From Streptomyces sp. PCS3-D2 (GTDB taxonomy: Bacteria > Actinomycetota > Actinomycetes > Streptomycetales > Streptomycetaceae), in NCBI RefSeq assembly GCF_000612545.2, contig NZ_CP097800.1, positions 7,432,001 to 7,496,000 of the forward strand: DNA of 64,000 nucleotides, written 5' to 3'. The translations under genes were made by a program, and so were the position numbers. Positions 18,800 through 27,098 of this stretch are shown here, piece by piece; position 1 is the first letter of the stretch; each line of letters starts with the position of its first letter. The notes beneath the pieces are model-generated. The model did not search any database, had not been told where the DNA came from, and saw nothing but the letters and a program-made list of their open reading frames with translations.

Positions 18800-19348
18800 A
18801 TGCCGTCGGTTGTCGGACTGCTGGAACAGCACGAGCTTGCCGCCCGTCGTCGCGTGGACGGGCTGCGCGAGGAAGCCGACCGGATCCAGGCCGAGCTCGC
18901 GGCGGCCGAGCAGGAGTGGCTGGAGTGGACGATCGCCCGTGAGCGTGTGGGTGCCGTGCTGTCCGCGCCGGGCGGGTGTCCGGCCGACGCGGTGGCCGCC
19001 GAACGACCGGGCGGTGCCGGGACGGATGCCGGGGTGCAGGCGTCCGTGCCGGTGGCGGCGAAGGCGAAGTCGCAGGTTCCGGTGTGGCGCGAGGGGCTGG
19101 CCGTGACGGCATTGTCGGCGGACTATCAGCGCATCCTGGCCGCGCTCGCGGACCGGGTCCGTCTCGGTCAGGGCCCGCTGACCTGCCAGGAGATGGCCTC
19201 CGCCTTCGGCATGGAGACGGTGCCGGCCAAGGTGGAGGCCCTGCGGTCGAAGGCGAAACGCCTGGTCGCGCGGGGCTGGCTGGCCGAACCTGCACCGGGC
19301 CGGTTCACGCTCGCGCGGAGCGTGAGCGGGTCAGGCGGCGGGTCATGA
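18800..19348 (+). CDS. IS5-linked coiled-coil / winged-helix protein
   Basis: A 182-residue protein. Residues 1-50 are a charged coiled coil (ELAARRRVDGLREEADRIQA), then an Ala/Pro-rich linker, then a helical C-terminal domain (SADYQRILAALADRVRLG, later EALRSKAKRLVARGWL and GRFTLAR) that looks like a winged helix with a GR(F)-type wing. GGAGG lies seven bases before the ATG. It lies wholly inside the IS ends. A protein of the same design but low identity accompanies another IS5 at 28903-29301, so it is probably a transposition helper or regulator; this is inference. Confidence 0.7.
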   Translation: MPSVVGLLEQHELAARRRVDGLREEADRIQAELAAAEQEWLEWTIARERVGAVLSAPGGCPADAVAAERPGGAGTDAGVQASVPVAAKAKSQVPVWREGLAVTALSADYQRILAALADRVRLGQGPLTCQEMASAFGMETVPAKVEALRSKAKRLVARGWLAEPAPGRFTLARSVSGSGGGS

Positions 19349-20096
19349 TCATGGTCATCGACCAGTAGATCATCGCCTCGGCGCTGGTGGTGCGGCGTTC
19401 GTAGTCGCGTGCCAGGCGGCGGCTTCGCATCAGGTGGGCGAAGAGCCGCTCGACGATCCACCGCTTGGGCAGCACCACGAAGCCGCGCCTGTCGTCGCTG
19501 CGCTTGACGATCGCCAGGACCAGGGCGAGCGTGGCCAGGCAGTGCTCGACGAGGCTGCCGGTGTAGCCGCCGTCGGCCCAGACGAGTTCCAGCCGGTGGT
19601 GGGCATCGGCCGCCCGCTCAAGCAGCACCTTCGCGGCGGCGCGGTCGCCGATGTCCGCGCTCGTGACCATCACGCCCAGCAGCAGGCCGAGGGTGTCGAC
19701 CACGACATGCCGCTTGCGCCCGTTGATCAGCTTCCCGCCGTCGAACCCGCGGCTGTCGGCGCCGACCACGGCGTCCGCCTTGACCGACTGCGAGTCGATC
19801 ACGCCGGCCGTCGGCTCCGCATCCCGACCCGCCTCCTGGCGGACCCGGCCACGCAGCCGGTCATGAAACTCCTGGACCAGCACGTGGTCGCGCCAGCGGC
19901 GGAAGAATGCATAGACCCGGTCCCACGGCGGGAAGTCGCCGGGCATCGCCCGCCACTTGATCCCGTTGTCCACGAGATAGCGGATCGCGTCCAGTATCGC
20001 CCGGTGGCAGTACGCCTCCGGCTGCCCGCCGCGGCCGCGCATCCAGCCCGGCACCGGCAACAGTGGCCGGACCACGGCCCACTCCGCGTCCGTCAT
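19305..20096 (-). CDS. IS5-family transposase
   Basis: A 263-residue DDE transposase from ATG 20096 (MTDAEWAVVRPLLPVPGW). The catalytic residues sit in GVIDSQSVK, WADGGYTG and RWIVERLFAHL. The frame is open further upstream but that part is not transposase-like. The gene ends 44 bases inside the convergent accessory gene. It looks intact and may be active. Confidence 0.9.
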   Translation of the reverse strand: MTDAEWAVVRPLLPVPGWMRGRGGQPEAYCHRAILDAIRYLVDNGIKWRAMPGDFPPWDRVYAFFRRWRDHVLVQEFHDRLRGRVRQEAGRDAEPTAGVIDSQSVKADAVVGADSRGFDGGKLINGRKRHVVVDTLGLLLGVMVTSADIGDRAAAKVLLERAADAHHRLELVWADGGYTGSLVEHCLATLALVLAIVKRSDDRRGFVVLPKRWIVERLFAHLMRSRRLARDYERRTTSAEAMIYWSMTMIMTRRLTRSRSARA

Positions 20097-20515
20097 GTCC
20101 GAGGGATACCGCCGAACACGCTCCGGATGATCGGCCGCATTCCCGAACCTGTGAGCGACACAATCACACGACGGTGCAGCCGAGTTGGACTTCACCGGCG
20201 TGAGCACGTACAACTGCGGCAACAGGGTCTCCTGGATCTCGGTTGGCTTCGCAACCCCGAGCTACCAAGAGGCCCTGCCTTCATGCCCGCGGCCAGCCGC
20301 GATCACCCGATCGAGACTCCCGTTCGACGCCCACCCCTCAAGATCGGAACGACAACAGCTACTAATGACCAGCTCCGGCCCTGCCTCGGCCGGGAGTCAG
20401 TTTTACCCGCCGCCCTGCGGGGCCTTCCCCAGCGCTAGCCCGGGCCAACTACTGAGGTTGAACTCGTGGAGTTGTAGGGGCTGACGGCTCGTCGTCCCTG
20501 CGGTATCACCGGAGC

Positions 20516-20889
20516 ATGCGGTATCCACAAGGGGGCGGGCTGACCGCAGAACGACAGCAGTTCCGCCAGGAGTTACGGCTGAAGGCGGCCGAGCGGTTCG
20601 CCCAGGGCGAGGCGAGCTCGTTGATCGCCAAGGACCTGCGCGTCAGCGTCCGCTCCGTGCAGCGACGGCGGCAGATGTGGGACGAGGGCGGCCCACGGGC
20701 TCTGCGGTCACAGGGGCCGGCGTCACTGCCGAGGCTGAGCGAGGAGCAGTTCGCCCAGCTGGAGGCGGAGCTGGCCAAGGGGCCGGCCGCGCACGGCTGG
20801 GAGGACCAGCGGTGGACGCTCGCGCGGATCAAGACGGTGATCGGCCGACGCTTTCATCTGACCTACACCATCCAGGGCGTGCGGAAACT
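20516..20889 (+). pseudogene. N-terminal fragment of an IS630-type transposase
   Basis: From ATG 20516 a helix-turn-helix region is seen (KAAERFAQGEASSLIAKDLR, then SVRSVQRRRQMWDEGGPRAL) and a second DNA-binding part ending in TLARIKTVIGRRFHLTYTIQ. After about 20889 the sequence switches abruptly to an unrelated toxin-like tail. No catalytic domain remains. This is a different IS630 subtype from that at 9030. Confidence 0.7.
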
Positions 20890-21009
20890 ATCCCGCCGGG
20901 AATGGGTCAGGTCATCAAGCCTGACGGGTCGATCGTGGAACCGACGCACGTCCGCATGGTCCCGAAACCCGACGGAACGCACAAAACAGCCTTCCCCATA
21001 GTGAAATGA
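20890..21009 (+). pseudogene. C-terminal tail of a probable polymorphic toxin
   Basis: About 38 residues (PGMGQVIKPDGSIVEPTHVR, then DGTHKTAFPIVK and a stop at 21009) resemble the end of a secreted polymorphic-toxin tip. Everything upstream has been replaced by the IS630 fragment. The broken gene that follows after 18 bases looks like a matching immunity gene, as is usual for toxin/immunity pairs. The toxin class cannot be told from so short a piece. Confidence 0.45.
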
Positions 21010-21027
21010 AATGACGGTGGAACACGC

Positions 21028-21499
21028 ATGCGGATGTCTCTCACGCCTCCTGCGGCGGAACTGCCGGCCGACCTGCTGGACATCGAACTCTCCGAGGACT
21101 ACGAGTCGCTGGCCATGGACGCGTGCCAGCTGCTTTCCGACACCGATGCGCTGTTCGTCGTCTCCGGGTTCGGCCAGGAGGAGTGGCCGGTCAGCATCTC
21201 GTACGATCTCTCCTCGGTGATCGAGCAGCTCCCCGTGGCGATCGACGCTCTGCGCTCGGGCCTCCTCGCCGAGATCGACCTGTACGGGCAGGGGATCGAG
21301 CCTGACCTTCGTACCCGCGGGGGACGCGACGGAGATCCGATGCACCTCGGGCACGGCATGGCGTCCGGATCCCGACCGGGAGGTCCTGTCACGTGCGGAA
21401 GCACTGGAGCTTCTCACCGGTCTGGCCCGTGATTTCGGGGCAGCCCTACGGCGGGCCGCTCCCGAGGTCGCGCTCCGTACGCCCTTCGCGAAGTGGTAG
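21028..21499 (+). pseudogene. Putative immunity protein, frameshifted
   Basis: Starts at ATG 21028 (MRMSLTPPAAELPADLLDIE) with an acidic, soluble text (DALFVVSGFGQEEWPVSIS). Near 21300-21320 the sensible reading changes frame (LTFVPAGDATEIRCTSGTAW, then ELLTGLARDFGAALRR) and ends at TAG 21497-21499. Size, acidity and its position just after a toxin tail suggest an immunity protein. One base change in length would restore it. Confidence 0.5.
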
Positions 21500-21747
21500 C
21501 CACGCGGGGCGAATGGGACTGATGTCGTCATGCTGTTCAGGGCGCTGTACAGAGCGGCGAGGGAGTCAGGCATCGCAGCCCCCGGCGCGCACCAGCTCAC
21601 ACGCGGCCGCGCGCTCAATGTCCGTTGAGAATGCTCAACCTCTCCCGCGAGAGGGCATCGCTGTCCTGTCTCAGCGGTCCTGTCGCACCGGACCCGACGA
21701 TCGGCCAGGGGCCGGAGGCCTCTTCCGGACCCGGACGCCAACCTGTA
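21500..21747. other. Short stretch without a recognisable gene
   Basis: Lies between the broken immunity gene and an IS5 fragment. No frame shows consistent coding character. It is likely debris from insertion events. Confidence 0.35.
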
Positions 21748-22053
21748 TCGGCGGGCCTTCTCACGGACCTGGCAGCGCAGGAGCTCGTGGATGACCTGGT
21801 CCGTTCCGTCGTCCCGCCAAGCGGCGAAGTAGTAATACGTCGCGCTCTTGGGCGGCAGGTCGTGCGGGAGGTAGGCCCACTGGCAGCCGGTCCGGCCCTG
21901 GTAGAGGATCGCGTTCACGATCTCCCGCATCGCATAGGCGCCCGGGTGGCCGCTGACCGGGCGGTGCCGGTCCTTCCACGCCGTGATCACCGGCTCGATC
22001 AACGCCCACTGCCCGTCCGACAAGTCACTCGGGTACGGCTTGCGTTCAGTCAC
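21748..22053 (-). pseudogene. 5' fragment of an IS5-family transposase
   Basis: From ATG 22053 (MTERKPYPSDLSDGQWALIE) to about LRCQVREKARR the text closely parallels the N-terminal third of the transposase at 29298-30161. It then stops matching at about 21748, before any catalytic residue. It is a truncated relic; the 200 bases upstream probably include its degraded terminal repeat. Confidence 0.75.
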
Positions 22054-22260
22054 CTCATCACATCAACAGATCAGAGACCGGGAGCCAGCCGATTCAGCCC
22101 GCACCCACACCATCAGGCGACACCAGAACCACCCGAAGACTCACGAACCGCCCTCTCACAACGCGCTCGCAGCCAGCGGGCCGGGCTTTGGAACACTTGA
22201 TGGGGGTGCACCTGGCGCGCGAGCGGCAACCGTGTCCTGTGCAGGCAGGTTGCCGAGGGC

Positions 22261-22497
22261 ATGAACGACGAGAACGTCATCACCATCGAGATCCGGGTCC
22301 ACGAGCCAGCCGCCGTCCAAGCCGCCCAGCGGATCTCGGAGCTGTTCCTCTCCAGCGGCCCGTGCCGGCCGCGCCGCACCCCGAGCGAGGCCGAGATGCA
22401 GGTGCTGGTGTACGCGGACGTCCACCGCAGCCCGGACGGGGGCGGCTACCTCGAACCTGAGGAGCGGGCGGAGGGCGCAGGCGCGTTTCTGCGGTGA
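22261..22497 (+). CDS. Small hypothetical protein
   Basis: A 78-residue protein (MNDENVITIEIRVHEPAAVQ, then AAQRISELFLSSGPC). A beta strand then helix pattern and balanced codon use suggest a real gene. The ribosome binding site is weak. I do not recognise a function. Confidence 0.5.
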   Translation: MNDENVITIEIRVHEPAAVQAAQRISELFLSSGPCRPRRTPSEAEMQVLVYADVHRSPDGGGYLEPEERAEGAGAFLR

Positions 22498-22572
22498 ACC
22501 CGCTCCCCCGCCGGAGTGTGAGCCCCCGACCTCGTTCGGCCCGGCGGCCGGTGACGCGCTGTCACCGAGCTC

Positions 22573-22901
22573 ATGATCAAGAACTTGCGTCGGGGCCTCA
22601 TGACCGCCACCCTCGCCTTCGCTGTTCTCGCGCCCGCCTCCCCCGCACAGGCGACGAGGTCACCCTCATGGACGGGATCACCGTGCTGCCGGTCGCGGAC
22701 GAGATCCGCGAGGGCTACCAGCGGGAGCTGTACCCGCACTGGAAGGACGACGACAAGAACGGCTGCACCGCCCGCAACGACGTCCACATCGCCAAGGCCA
22801 TCGAGGCACCGACCGTCGGTGCCGGTTGCGTGCTGACCGGAGGGGTGTGGAACTCCTACTACGACGACGTCCTCCAGGTGGGGCTGGATGGGCAGACCTA
22901 G
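22573..22901 (+). pseudogene. Secreted HNH endonuclease (DUF1524-like), N-terminal fragment
   Basis: A signal peptide (MIKNLRRGLMTATLAFAVLA, then PASPAQA) is followed after a frame change near 22651 by EIREGYQRELYPHWKDDDKN, CTARNDVHIAKAIEAPTVG and GGVWNSYYDD, the start of the secreted GmrSD/DUF1524-type HNH nuclease family. The catalytic part is missing. A matching C-terminal piece occurs at 24299-24565, beyond the ankyrin-HEAT gene, so one nuclease gene was split and its core lost. Confidence 0.65.
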
Positions 22902-22936
22902 ACTGAGCTGCGGGAACACGGCGGGGGAGTGAAGTC

Positions 22937-24205
22937 ATGGATGTCGGTGGGCGCGTGAGCGGTGTGGTGAAGGCTTCGCTGATCGCCGCTGCTCGGGCTG
23001 GGGACACGTTCCTTGTGAAGCAGCTTCTGGAGGACGACGGGGACGACGGGGACTACGACGAGCGGACCGCCGCGTTCGCTGTGGCTGTCCAGGCGTTCCA
23101 CGGTGACGTCGCTGAACTGCTACTCGCGGGTGGGGCGGATGCCAGCAAGTGCGCGCCGGACGAGCTGCTGCCCCTGCGCGAGGCGGTTGATTCGGGTTCG
23201 CCCGCGCTGGTCGACGCCCTTCTGACCCACAGCATCCGGGACAGGTACGCGGCGTCCGAGCTGATGGAGATGCGGGATCTCGCGAGCAGTTGGCACGAGG
23301 CGGGGGCCGAAACCGAACTGCGGCGCCGCACCGGATCCCAAGACGATCTTGTCTATACCCGAGTCCAGGACGATGAGTACTACACAGTCGGCGAGCTCAC
23401 TCTCGGCGGAATGACCGTGCGAGACGGGCACGGGGCGATCCTCACGCGCCTGGAGGAACTGCTCGGCATCCGTACCTCGTGCGAGGAACTCATCACACGC
23501 GCCTTGGACCGCGACAAGGACCACGCAGCGTGGGGACGGGCCGCGATTGTGCTGTCTCACCGACGTGAGCAGGAGACCTGGACGGCCGCCGAGACCTTGC
23601 GCGCTGATGCGGACCCGTCCCGCCGGTTGTTCGGTGCCGAGCTCATGCGGCTGATCGAGCTCTTCGCTGACAGCCACGCGGAAGAGTTCTGCGTTCTCGC
23701 CGTGGCCGCCCTCACCGACTGGTCGGCAGAGGAGATGGACGACGTCGTTCTCGCAGAGGTGCTGCACGGCCTCTATTCGTCCGCCGGACCACGTGCCGAA
23801 GCGGCCCTCCTGGCACAGGTCGGCCACCACGACGCCGGCGTCCGGCGAGCGGTGGCCGCCGGGCTCGGCACGCGCTCGGACTCCACATACCTGTCCGACG
23901 AAGCTCGTGAGGGACTCCTGGTGCTGATGAGCGACCCTGACACAGACGTACGGATCGCGGCTTGCCTCAGTGTTGGCGCGGTCGGGAACGTCGATCTCGC
24001 GCTGACCGATGCCATGGGCGCTCTCCTCGACCACCCGGAGCGCCGGGTCCAGCTTGTTGCGGTCTACGGTCTCGCACTCCACAACGACGAGCGGTGCGTG
24101 GAAGGGGCAGACCGTTTGGGCCAGCCGCGGCCAGGCTTCCACAATGAGGAGATGGCCTGCCTCGACGCGGCGTGGCGGTATCGATGGCGCCGCGACGACA
24201 ACTGA
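22937..24205 (+). CDS. Ankyrin-repeat / HEAT-repeat protein
   Basis: A 422-residue intact protein. Residues about 10-95 carry ankyrin-type helices (ASLIAAARAGDTFLVKQLLE, then VAVQAFHGDVAELLLAGGAD). Residues about 190-420 carry HEAT-type helical repeats (such as EALLAQVGHHDAGVRRAV and LLVLMSDPDTDVRIAACLS). Both are protein-binding scaffolds; no enzyme domain is seen. GGGGGAG precedes the ATG at good distance. It lies between the two halves of a broken nuclease gene, so it was probably brought in by insertion. Confidence 0.85.
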   Translation: MDVGGRVSGVVKASLIAAARAGDTFLVKQLLEDDGDDGDYDERTAAFAVAVQAFHGDVAELLLAGGADASKCAPDELLPLREAVDSGSPALVDALLTHSIRDRYAASELMEMRDLASSWHEAGAETELRRRTGSQDDLVYTRVQDDEYYTVGELTLGGMTVRDGHGAILTRLEELLGIRTSCEELITRALDRDKDHAAWGRAAIVLSHRREQETWTAAETLRADADPSRRLFGAELMRLIELFADSHAEEFCVLAVAALTDWSAEEMDDVVLAEVLHGLYSSAGPRAEAALLAQVGHHDAGVRRAVAAGLGTRSDSTYLSDEAREGLLVLMSDPDTDVRIAACLSVGAVGNVDLALTDAMGALLDHPERRVQLVAVYGLALHNDERCVEGADRLGQPRPGFHNEEMACLDAAWRYRWRRDDN

Positions 24206-24298
24206 CGTCAGCCTGCCCCTGCTGTCAGGTGCTTCGGAGCCAGGAATGCCGCACGGCTCGAATAGCGCTCCCCGCCAGCTGGGGCTTCGGCGTGGACG

Positions 24299-24565
24299 GC
24301 GGCGCGGCGTGAGGCGTACGCGAACGACCAGGGTCAGGCGGCTTCCCTGGTGGCGGTGACGGCCCGCTCGAACCGGTCGAAGGCGGACCAGGATCCGGCG
24401 GAGTGGTTGCCGCCGTCCGCGGACGCGCTGCGCCGGTACGGCGCGGAGTGGACCGCGACGAAGCTCCGTTGGGGCCTCGCGGTTGACGCGGCTGAGCGGG
24501 ACCGGCTGCTCGACGTCGCGGCCGGCTGCGGCGGCACGGACGTGGAGTTCACCCGAGCACCGTAA
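24299..24565 (+). pseudogene. Secreted HNH endonuclease, C-terminal fragment
   Basis: AARREAYANDQGQAASLVAV, NRSKADQDPAEWLPP and a DAAERDRLLDVAAGC segment match the C-terminal part of DUF1524-type secreted HNH nucleases, including the Asn of the HNH motif region (YAND). There is no start codon or N-terminus. It pairs with the fragment at 22573-22901. Confidence 0.65.
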
Positions 24566-24567
24566 GA

Positions 24568-24714
24568 ATCCCCTCCACCAAGGACCCGAAAGGCGTCGTC
24601 AAGACGAGCCCCCTGGTGATGGGCAAGCCCTACGAAGGCCTGATCGGTACCCGCAAGGTCACCTTCACTGCCGGGCGCCAAGGCTGGTGGAACCACACCA
24701 GCCTCAACAAGTAG
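24568..24714 (+). pseudogene. Tail of an unidentified gene
   Basis: Right after the nuclease stop, one frame reads VRIPSTKDPKGVVKTSPLVM, then GKPYEGLIGTRKVTFTAG and ends WWNHTSLNK at TAG 24714. It looks like a genuine C-terminus but lacks a start and a recognisable family. Confidence 0.35.
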
Positions 24715-24841
24715 CAGCCCCATACATCGGGCGCTGCAATGCGTGGCGGCCGTCAGGTCTTCGGCGCCTTGACCGCGGCTCGCCATGCCGTCACTGGATA
24801 ACCAGCGACCACCCGCGCGGCCCCTCCGGTGGAAAGCTGGC

Positions 24842-25305
24842 GGGGCCGTGTGGGGGCACCGCTACGCCACCGGGGTGATCGACGCAGAAACGCATGAGCG
24901 GATCGACGTGCTGCCCGACCGCACGGCCGACACGCTGCAAGCGTGGCTGCGCGGGCATCCGGGCATCGAGGTTGTCTGCCGAGACGGCTCCACGACCTGC
25001 GCCGAGGCCATCCGCCGCGCCCTGCCCGGCGCGGTCCAAGTCGCCGACCGGTGGCACCTGTGGCACAACCTGTGCGAAGCTGCCCTGGCCGAGGTGAAAG
25101 CACACATCATCTGCTGGGCCGCCGTTCTGGACACGCCCCTCTACAACGGGCCCCGCGCGCAGACGACCCTGGAACGCTGGCACCAGGTCCACAACCTGCT
25201 CGGACAGGGCGTGGGCCTGCTCGAATGCGCCCGCCGACTGCAGCTGGCCCTGAACACCGTCAAACGCTACGCGCGGGCCGAGAGGCCCGAGCGGATGCTC
25301 CGGGA
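24842..25305 (+). pseudogene. ISL3-family transposase fragment
   Basis: GHRYATGVIDAETHERIDVL, then DTLQAWLRGHPGIEVVCRDG and ALPGAVQVADRWHLWHNL are typical of the DDE core of ISL3 transposases, with two of the catalytic acids. The N-terminal zinc-binding part is missing and the C-terminus is cut by the IS3 element at about 25308. Confidence 0.8.
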
Positions 25306-25331
25306 CCTTGACCCGGAATCTTGGACACGGG

Positions 25332-26236
25332 CTATGCGGCTTGGGCCAGGGTAGTTGATGTTGTGTCGAGTGCTGTCTCGTAGGCGATGGGACTGCGTTG
25401 TCCGAGGCGGGAGTGACGGCGTCGGGTGGTGTAGCGGTGCAGCCAGCGGAACGCGTCGAGGCGGGCCTCGCGTTCGCTGGACCAGTGCTTTCGGCCTTGA
25501 AGCGTTTCTCGTTTGAAGGTCGCGTTGAAGGACTCGGCGAGCGCGTTGTCCGCCGAGCTGCCGATCGCGCTCATGGACTGGCGGACGCCGGCCCGGCGGC
25601 AGGCGTCAGCGAAGGTCCGGCTGGTGTACTGACCAGGCCCCGTGGTCGGTGTGCATGACCGCCCCGGCGAGGCTGCCGCGGGTGCGTTCGGCGGCGGCCA
25701 GGGCGTCGGTGACGAGGTCGGTGCGCATGTGGTCCGCGATCGCCCAGCCGGCCAGGCGGCGTGATGCGAGGTCGATGACGGTGGCCAGATTGAGGAACTT
25801 CCCGCCGTCGAGGGGGAGATAGGTGATGTCGCCGACGTACTTCGTGTTCGGCTCGCTCGCCGTGAAGTCGCGGCCGATGAGGTCCGGGGGCCTTCGCTGC
25901 CGCCGGGTCCGCAACAGTGGTGCGTTGCCTGCGGCGCAAGCGCACGCCCGTCAGGCCGGCACCCCGCATCACCCGCGCGATCCGCCTGTGGTTGACACGC
26001 TCGCCCGCCTCGCGGAGCTCGGCCGTGATCCTGGGGACGCCGTAAGTGCCGTCCGACTCGCAGTGCACGGCCCGTATTCGCGCGGCGAGGCGGGCGTCAG
26101 CCACCTGCCGGGCGGCCCGGTCCGCGGCTGTCCGACGCCAGTAGCAGAAGCTGGAGCGGGCGATGCCCAGGATGGTGCACAGCCGCTTCACGCCGTAACG
26201 GCGCTGATGGTCGGCGACGAACTGGAAGCGGTTCAC
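25332..26236 (-). pseudogene. IS3 transposase OrfB, frameshifted
   Basis: Starts at GTG 26236 overlapping the OrfA stop (GTGA), as usual for IS3. An HTH_21-like part (RYGVKRLCTILGIARSSFCY) leads to a core split across frames: NTKYVGDITYLPLDGGKFLN with the first Asp, then HTDHGAW, then NALAESFNATFKRE with the Glu. Shifts occur near 25880 and 25625. A full transposase could only be made by correction or slippage, so it is probably inactive. Confidence 0.8.
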
Positions 26237-26538
26237 CAGCGCGTCTCCCCGGCGAAATACTTCGCCGCTTTGCGCAGGATCTCGCGCTCTTCCTCCAGCT
26301 CGCGGACCTTCTTGCGCAGAGCGGCGTTCTCGGCCTCCAACGGTGTCGGCGGCTCGGTCGGCACCTCCGCCCGGCGCCCCCGCGGCCGGCTCGCACCAGC
26401 GGCACGGACCCAGTTCCGCAGGGTCTCGGGGTTGATCCCCAGATCGGCGGCGACCTGCCTGATCGTCGCCTCGGGCCGCGACTGGTACAGCGCGACCGCG
26501 TCCGCCTTGAACTGCGGCGGATAGTTATTCATGACCAC
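26233..26538 (-). CDS. IS3 transposase OrfA
   Basis: A 101-residue protein with a helix-turn-helix (YPPQFKADAVALYQSRPEAT, then IRQVAADLGINPETLRNWVR) and a C-terminal leucine-zipper-type coiled coil (AENAALRKKVRELEEEREIL). OrfA binds the IS ends and normally joins with OrfB by frameshifting. It is intact, but its OrfB partner is broken. Confidence 0.88.
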   Translation of the reverse strand: MVMNNYPPQFKADAVALYQSRPEATIRQVAADLGINPETLRNWVRAAGASRPRGRRAEVPTEPPTPLEAENAALRKKVRELEEEREILRKAAKYFAGETRW

Positions 26539-26589
26539 GAGATGTCCGTTCTCAGATCCTCAGGATCCAGTGTCTCGTGTGTCCAGGAT

Positions 26590-26807
26590 CAAGGGTCAAG
26601 GCCCACCGCGCGCTGAACTCGGTGCTGCACACGATCGCCGTCTGCCAGATCCGCGACGGTGGGCGCGGGCAGGACTACTACCTCCGCAAGAGCAGTGAGG
26701 GGAAGACGCCTTCGGAGGCCCGCCGGGCCCTCGAGCGACGCCTGTCCAACGTGATCTACCGGATCATGAAACGAGATCAGCGGAACCACCTCGCTCATGC
26801 CGCTTGA
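26590..26807 (+). pseudogene. IS110-family transposase C-terminal fragment
   Basis: KAHRALNSVLHTIAVCQIRD, then YYLRKSSEGKTPSEARRALE and RRLSNVIYRIM match the C-terminal Tnp_20-type domain of IS110/IS116 transposases. The N-terminal RuvC-like half is absent. It was cut by the IS3 insertion. Confidence 0.7.
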
Positions 26808-26939
26808 CACACAGAGGCGCTATCAGGTCATGTTCCACCCGGCCGGAGCCCTGGAGCCGGGCCCCGGCAGTCGGACAGATCAAGGCAAGGACAGTCCAGC
26901 AGGACGTCAGGCAGTGACTGGGTCACGACCACCAGGGAC

Positions 26940-27062
26940 CCGCATATCACTATGACTTTCAGTGATCGTGGAGATCGTCGACTTGGACACCTCAGCGCCG
27001 TAGACCACGGCCAGGTGAGCCGATATCCGCTTGGCGATGACGGTTGGCCATGCCCTTGACAT
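26940..27062 (-). pseudogene. IS256-family transposase fragment
   Basis: A stretch of about 30 residues (AKRISAHLAVVYGAEVSKST, then ISTITE) is the helix-turn-helix region of a mutator-type transposase, close to HLAEVYGAEVSRQTISTITD of the intact copy at 38911. Nothing else of the gene remains. Confidence 0.6.
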
Positions 27063-27098
27063 CTCAGTCTCCAAGATCCCCGACCTCTTCACCCGCGA

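Larger units (their letters stand above)
18687..20362. mobile_element. IS5-type element carrying a convergent accessory gene
   Basis: A 1676-bp element. The left end GAGGCTGTTGTCTTTCCGA and the complement of the right end GTAGCTGTTGTCGTTCCGA are imperfect inverted repeats. Both sides carry TAA (18684-18686 and 20363-20365), consistent with the three-base target duplications of some IS5 groups. Inside are a rightward coiled-coil/winged-helix gene and a leftward transposase whose 3' ends overlap by 44 bases. Confidence 0.7.
25308..26599 (-). mobile_element. IS3-family insertion sequence
   Basis: The two ends, left near 25308 (TTGACCCGGAATCTTGGACA) and right near 26599 (complement TTGACCCTTGATCCTGGACA), form imperfect inverted repeats; the exact tips could be a few bases inward. 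The element splits an ISL3 fragment from an IS110 fragment. It carries an intact OrfA and a frameshifted OrfB. Confidence 0.65.
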
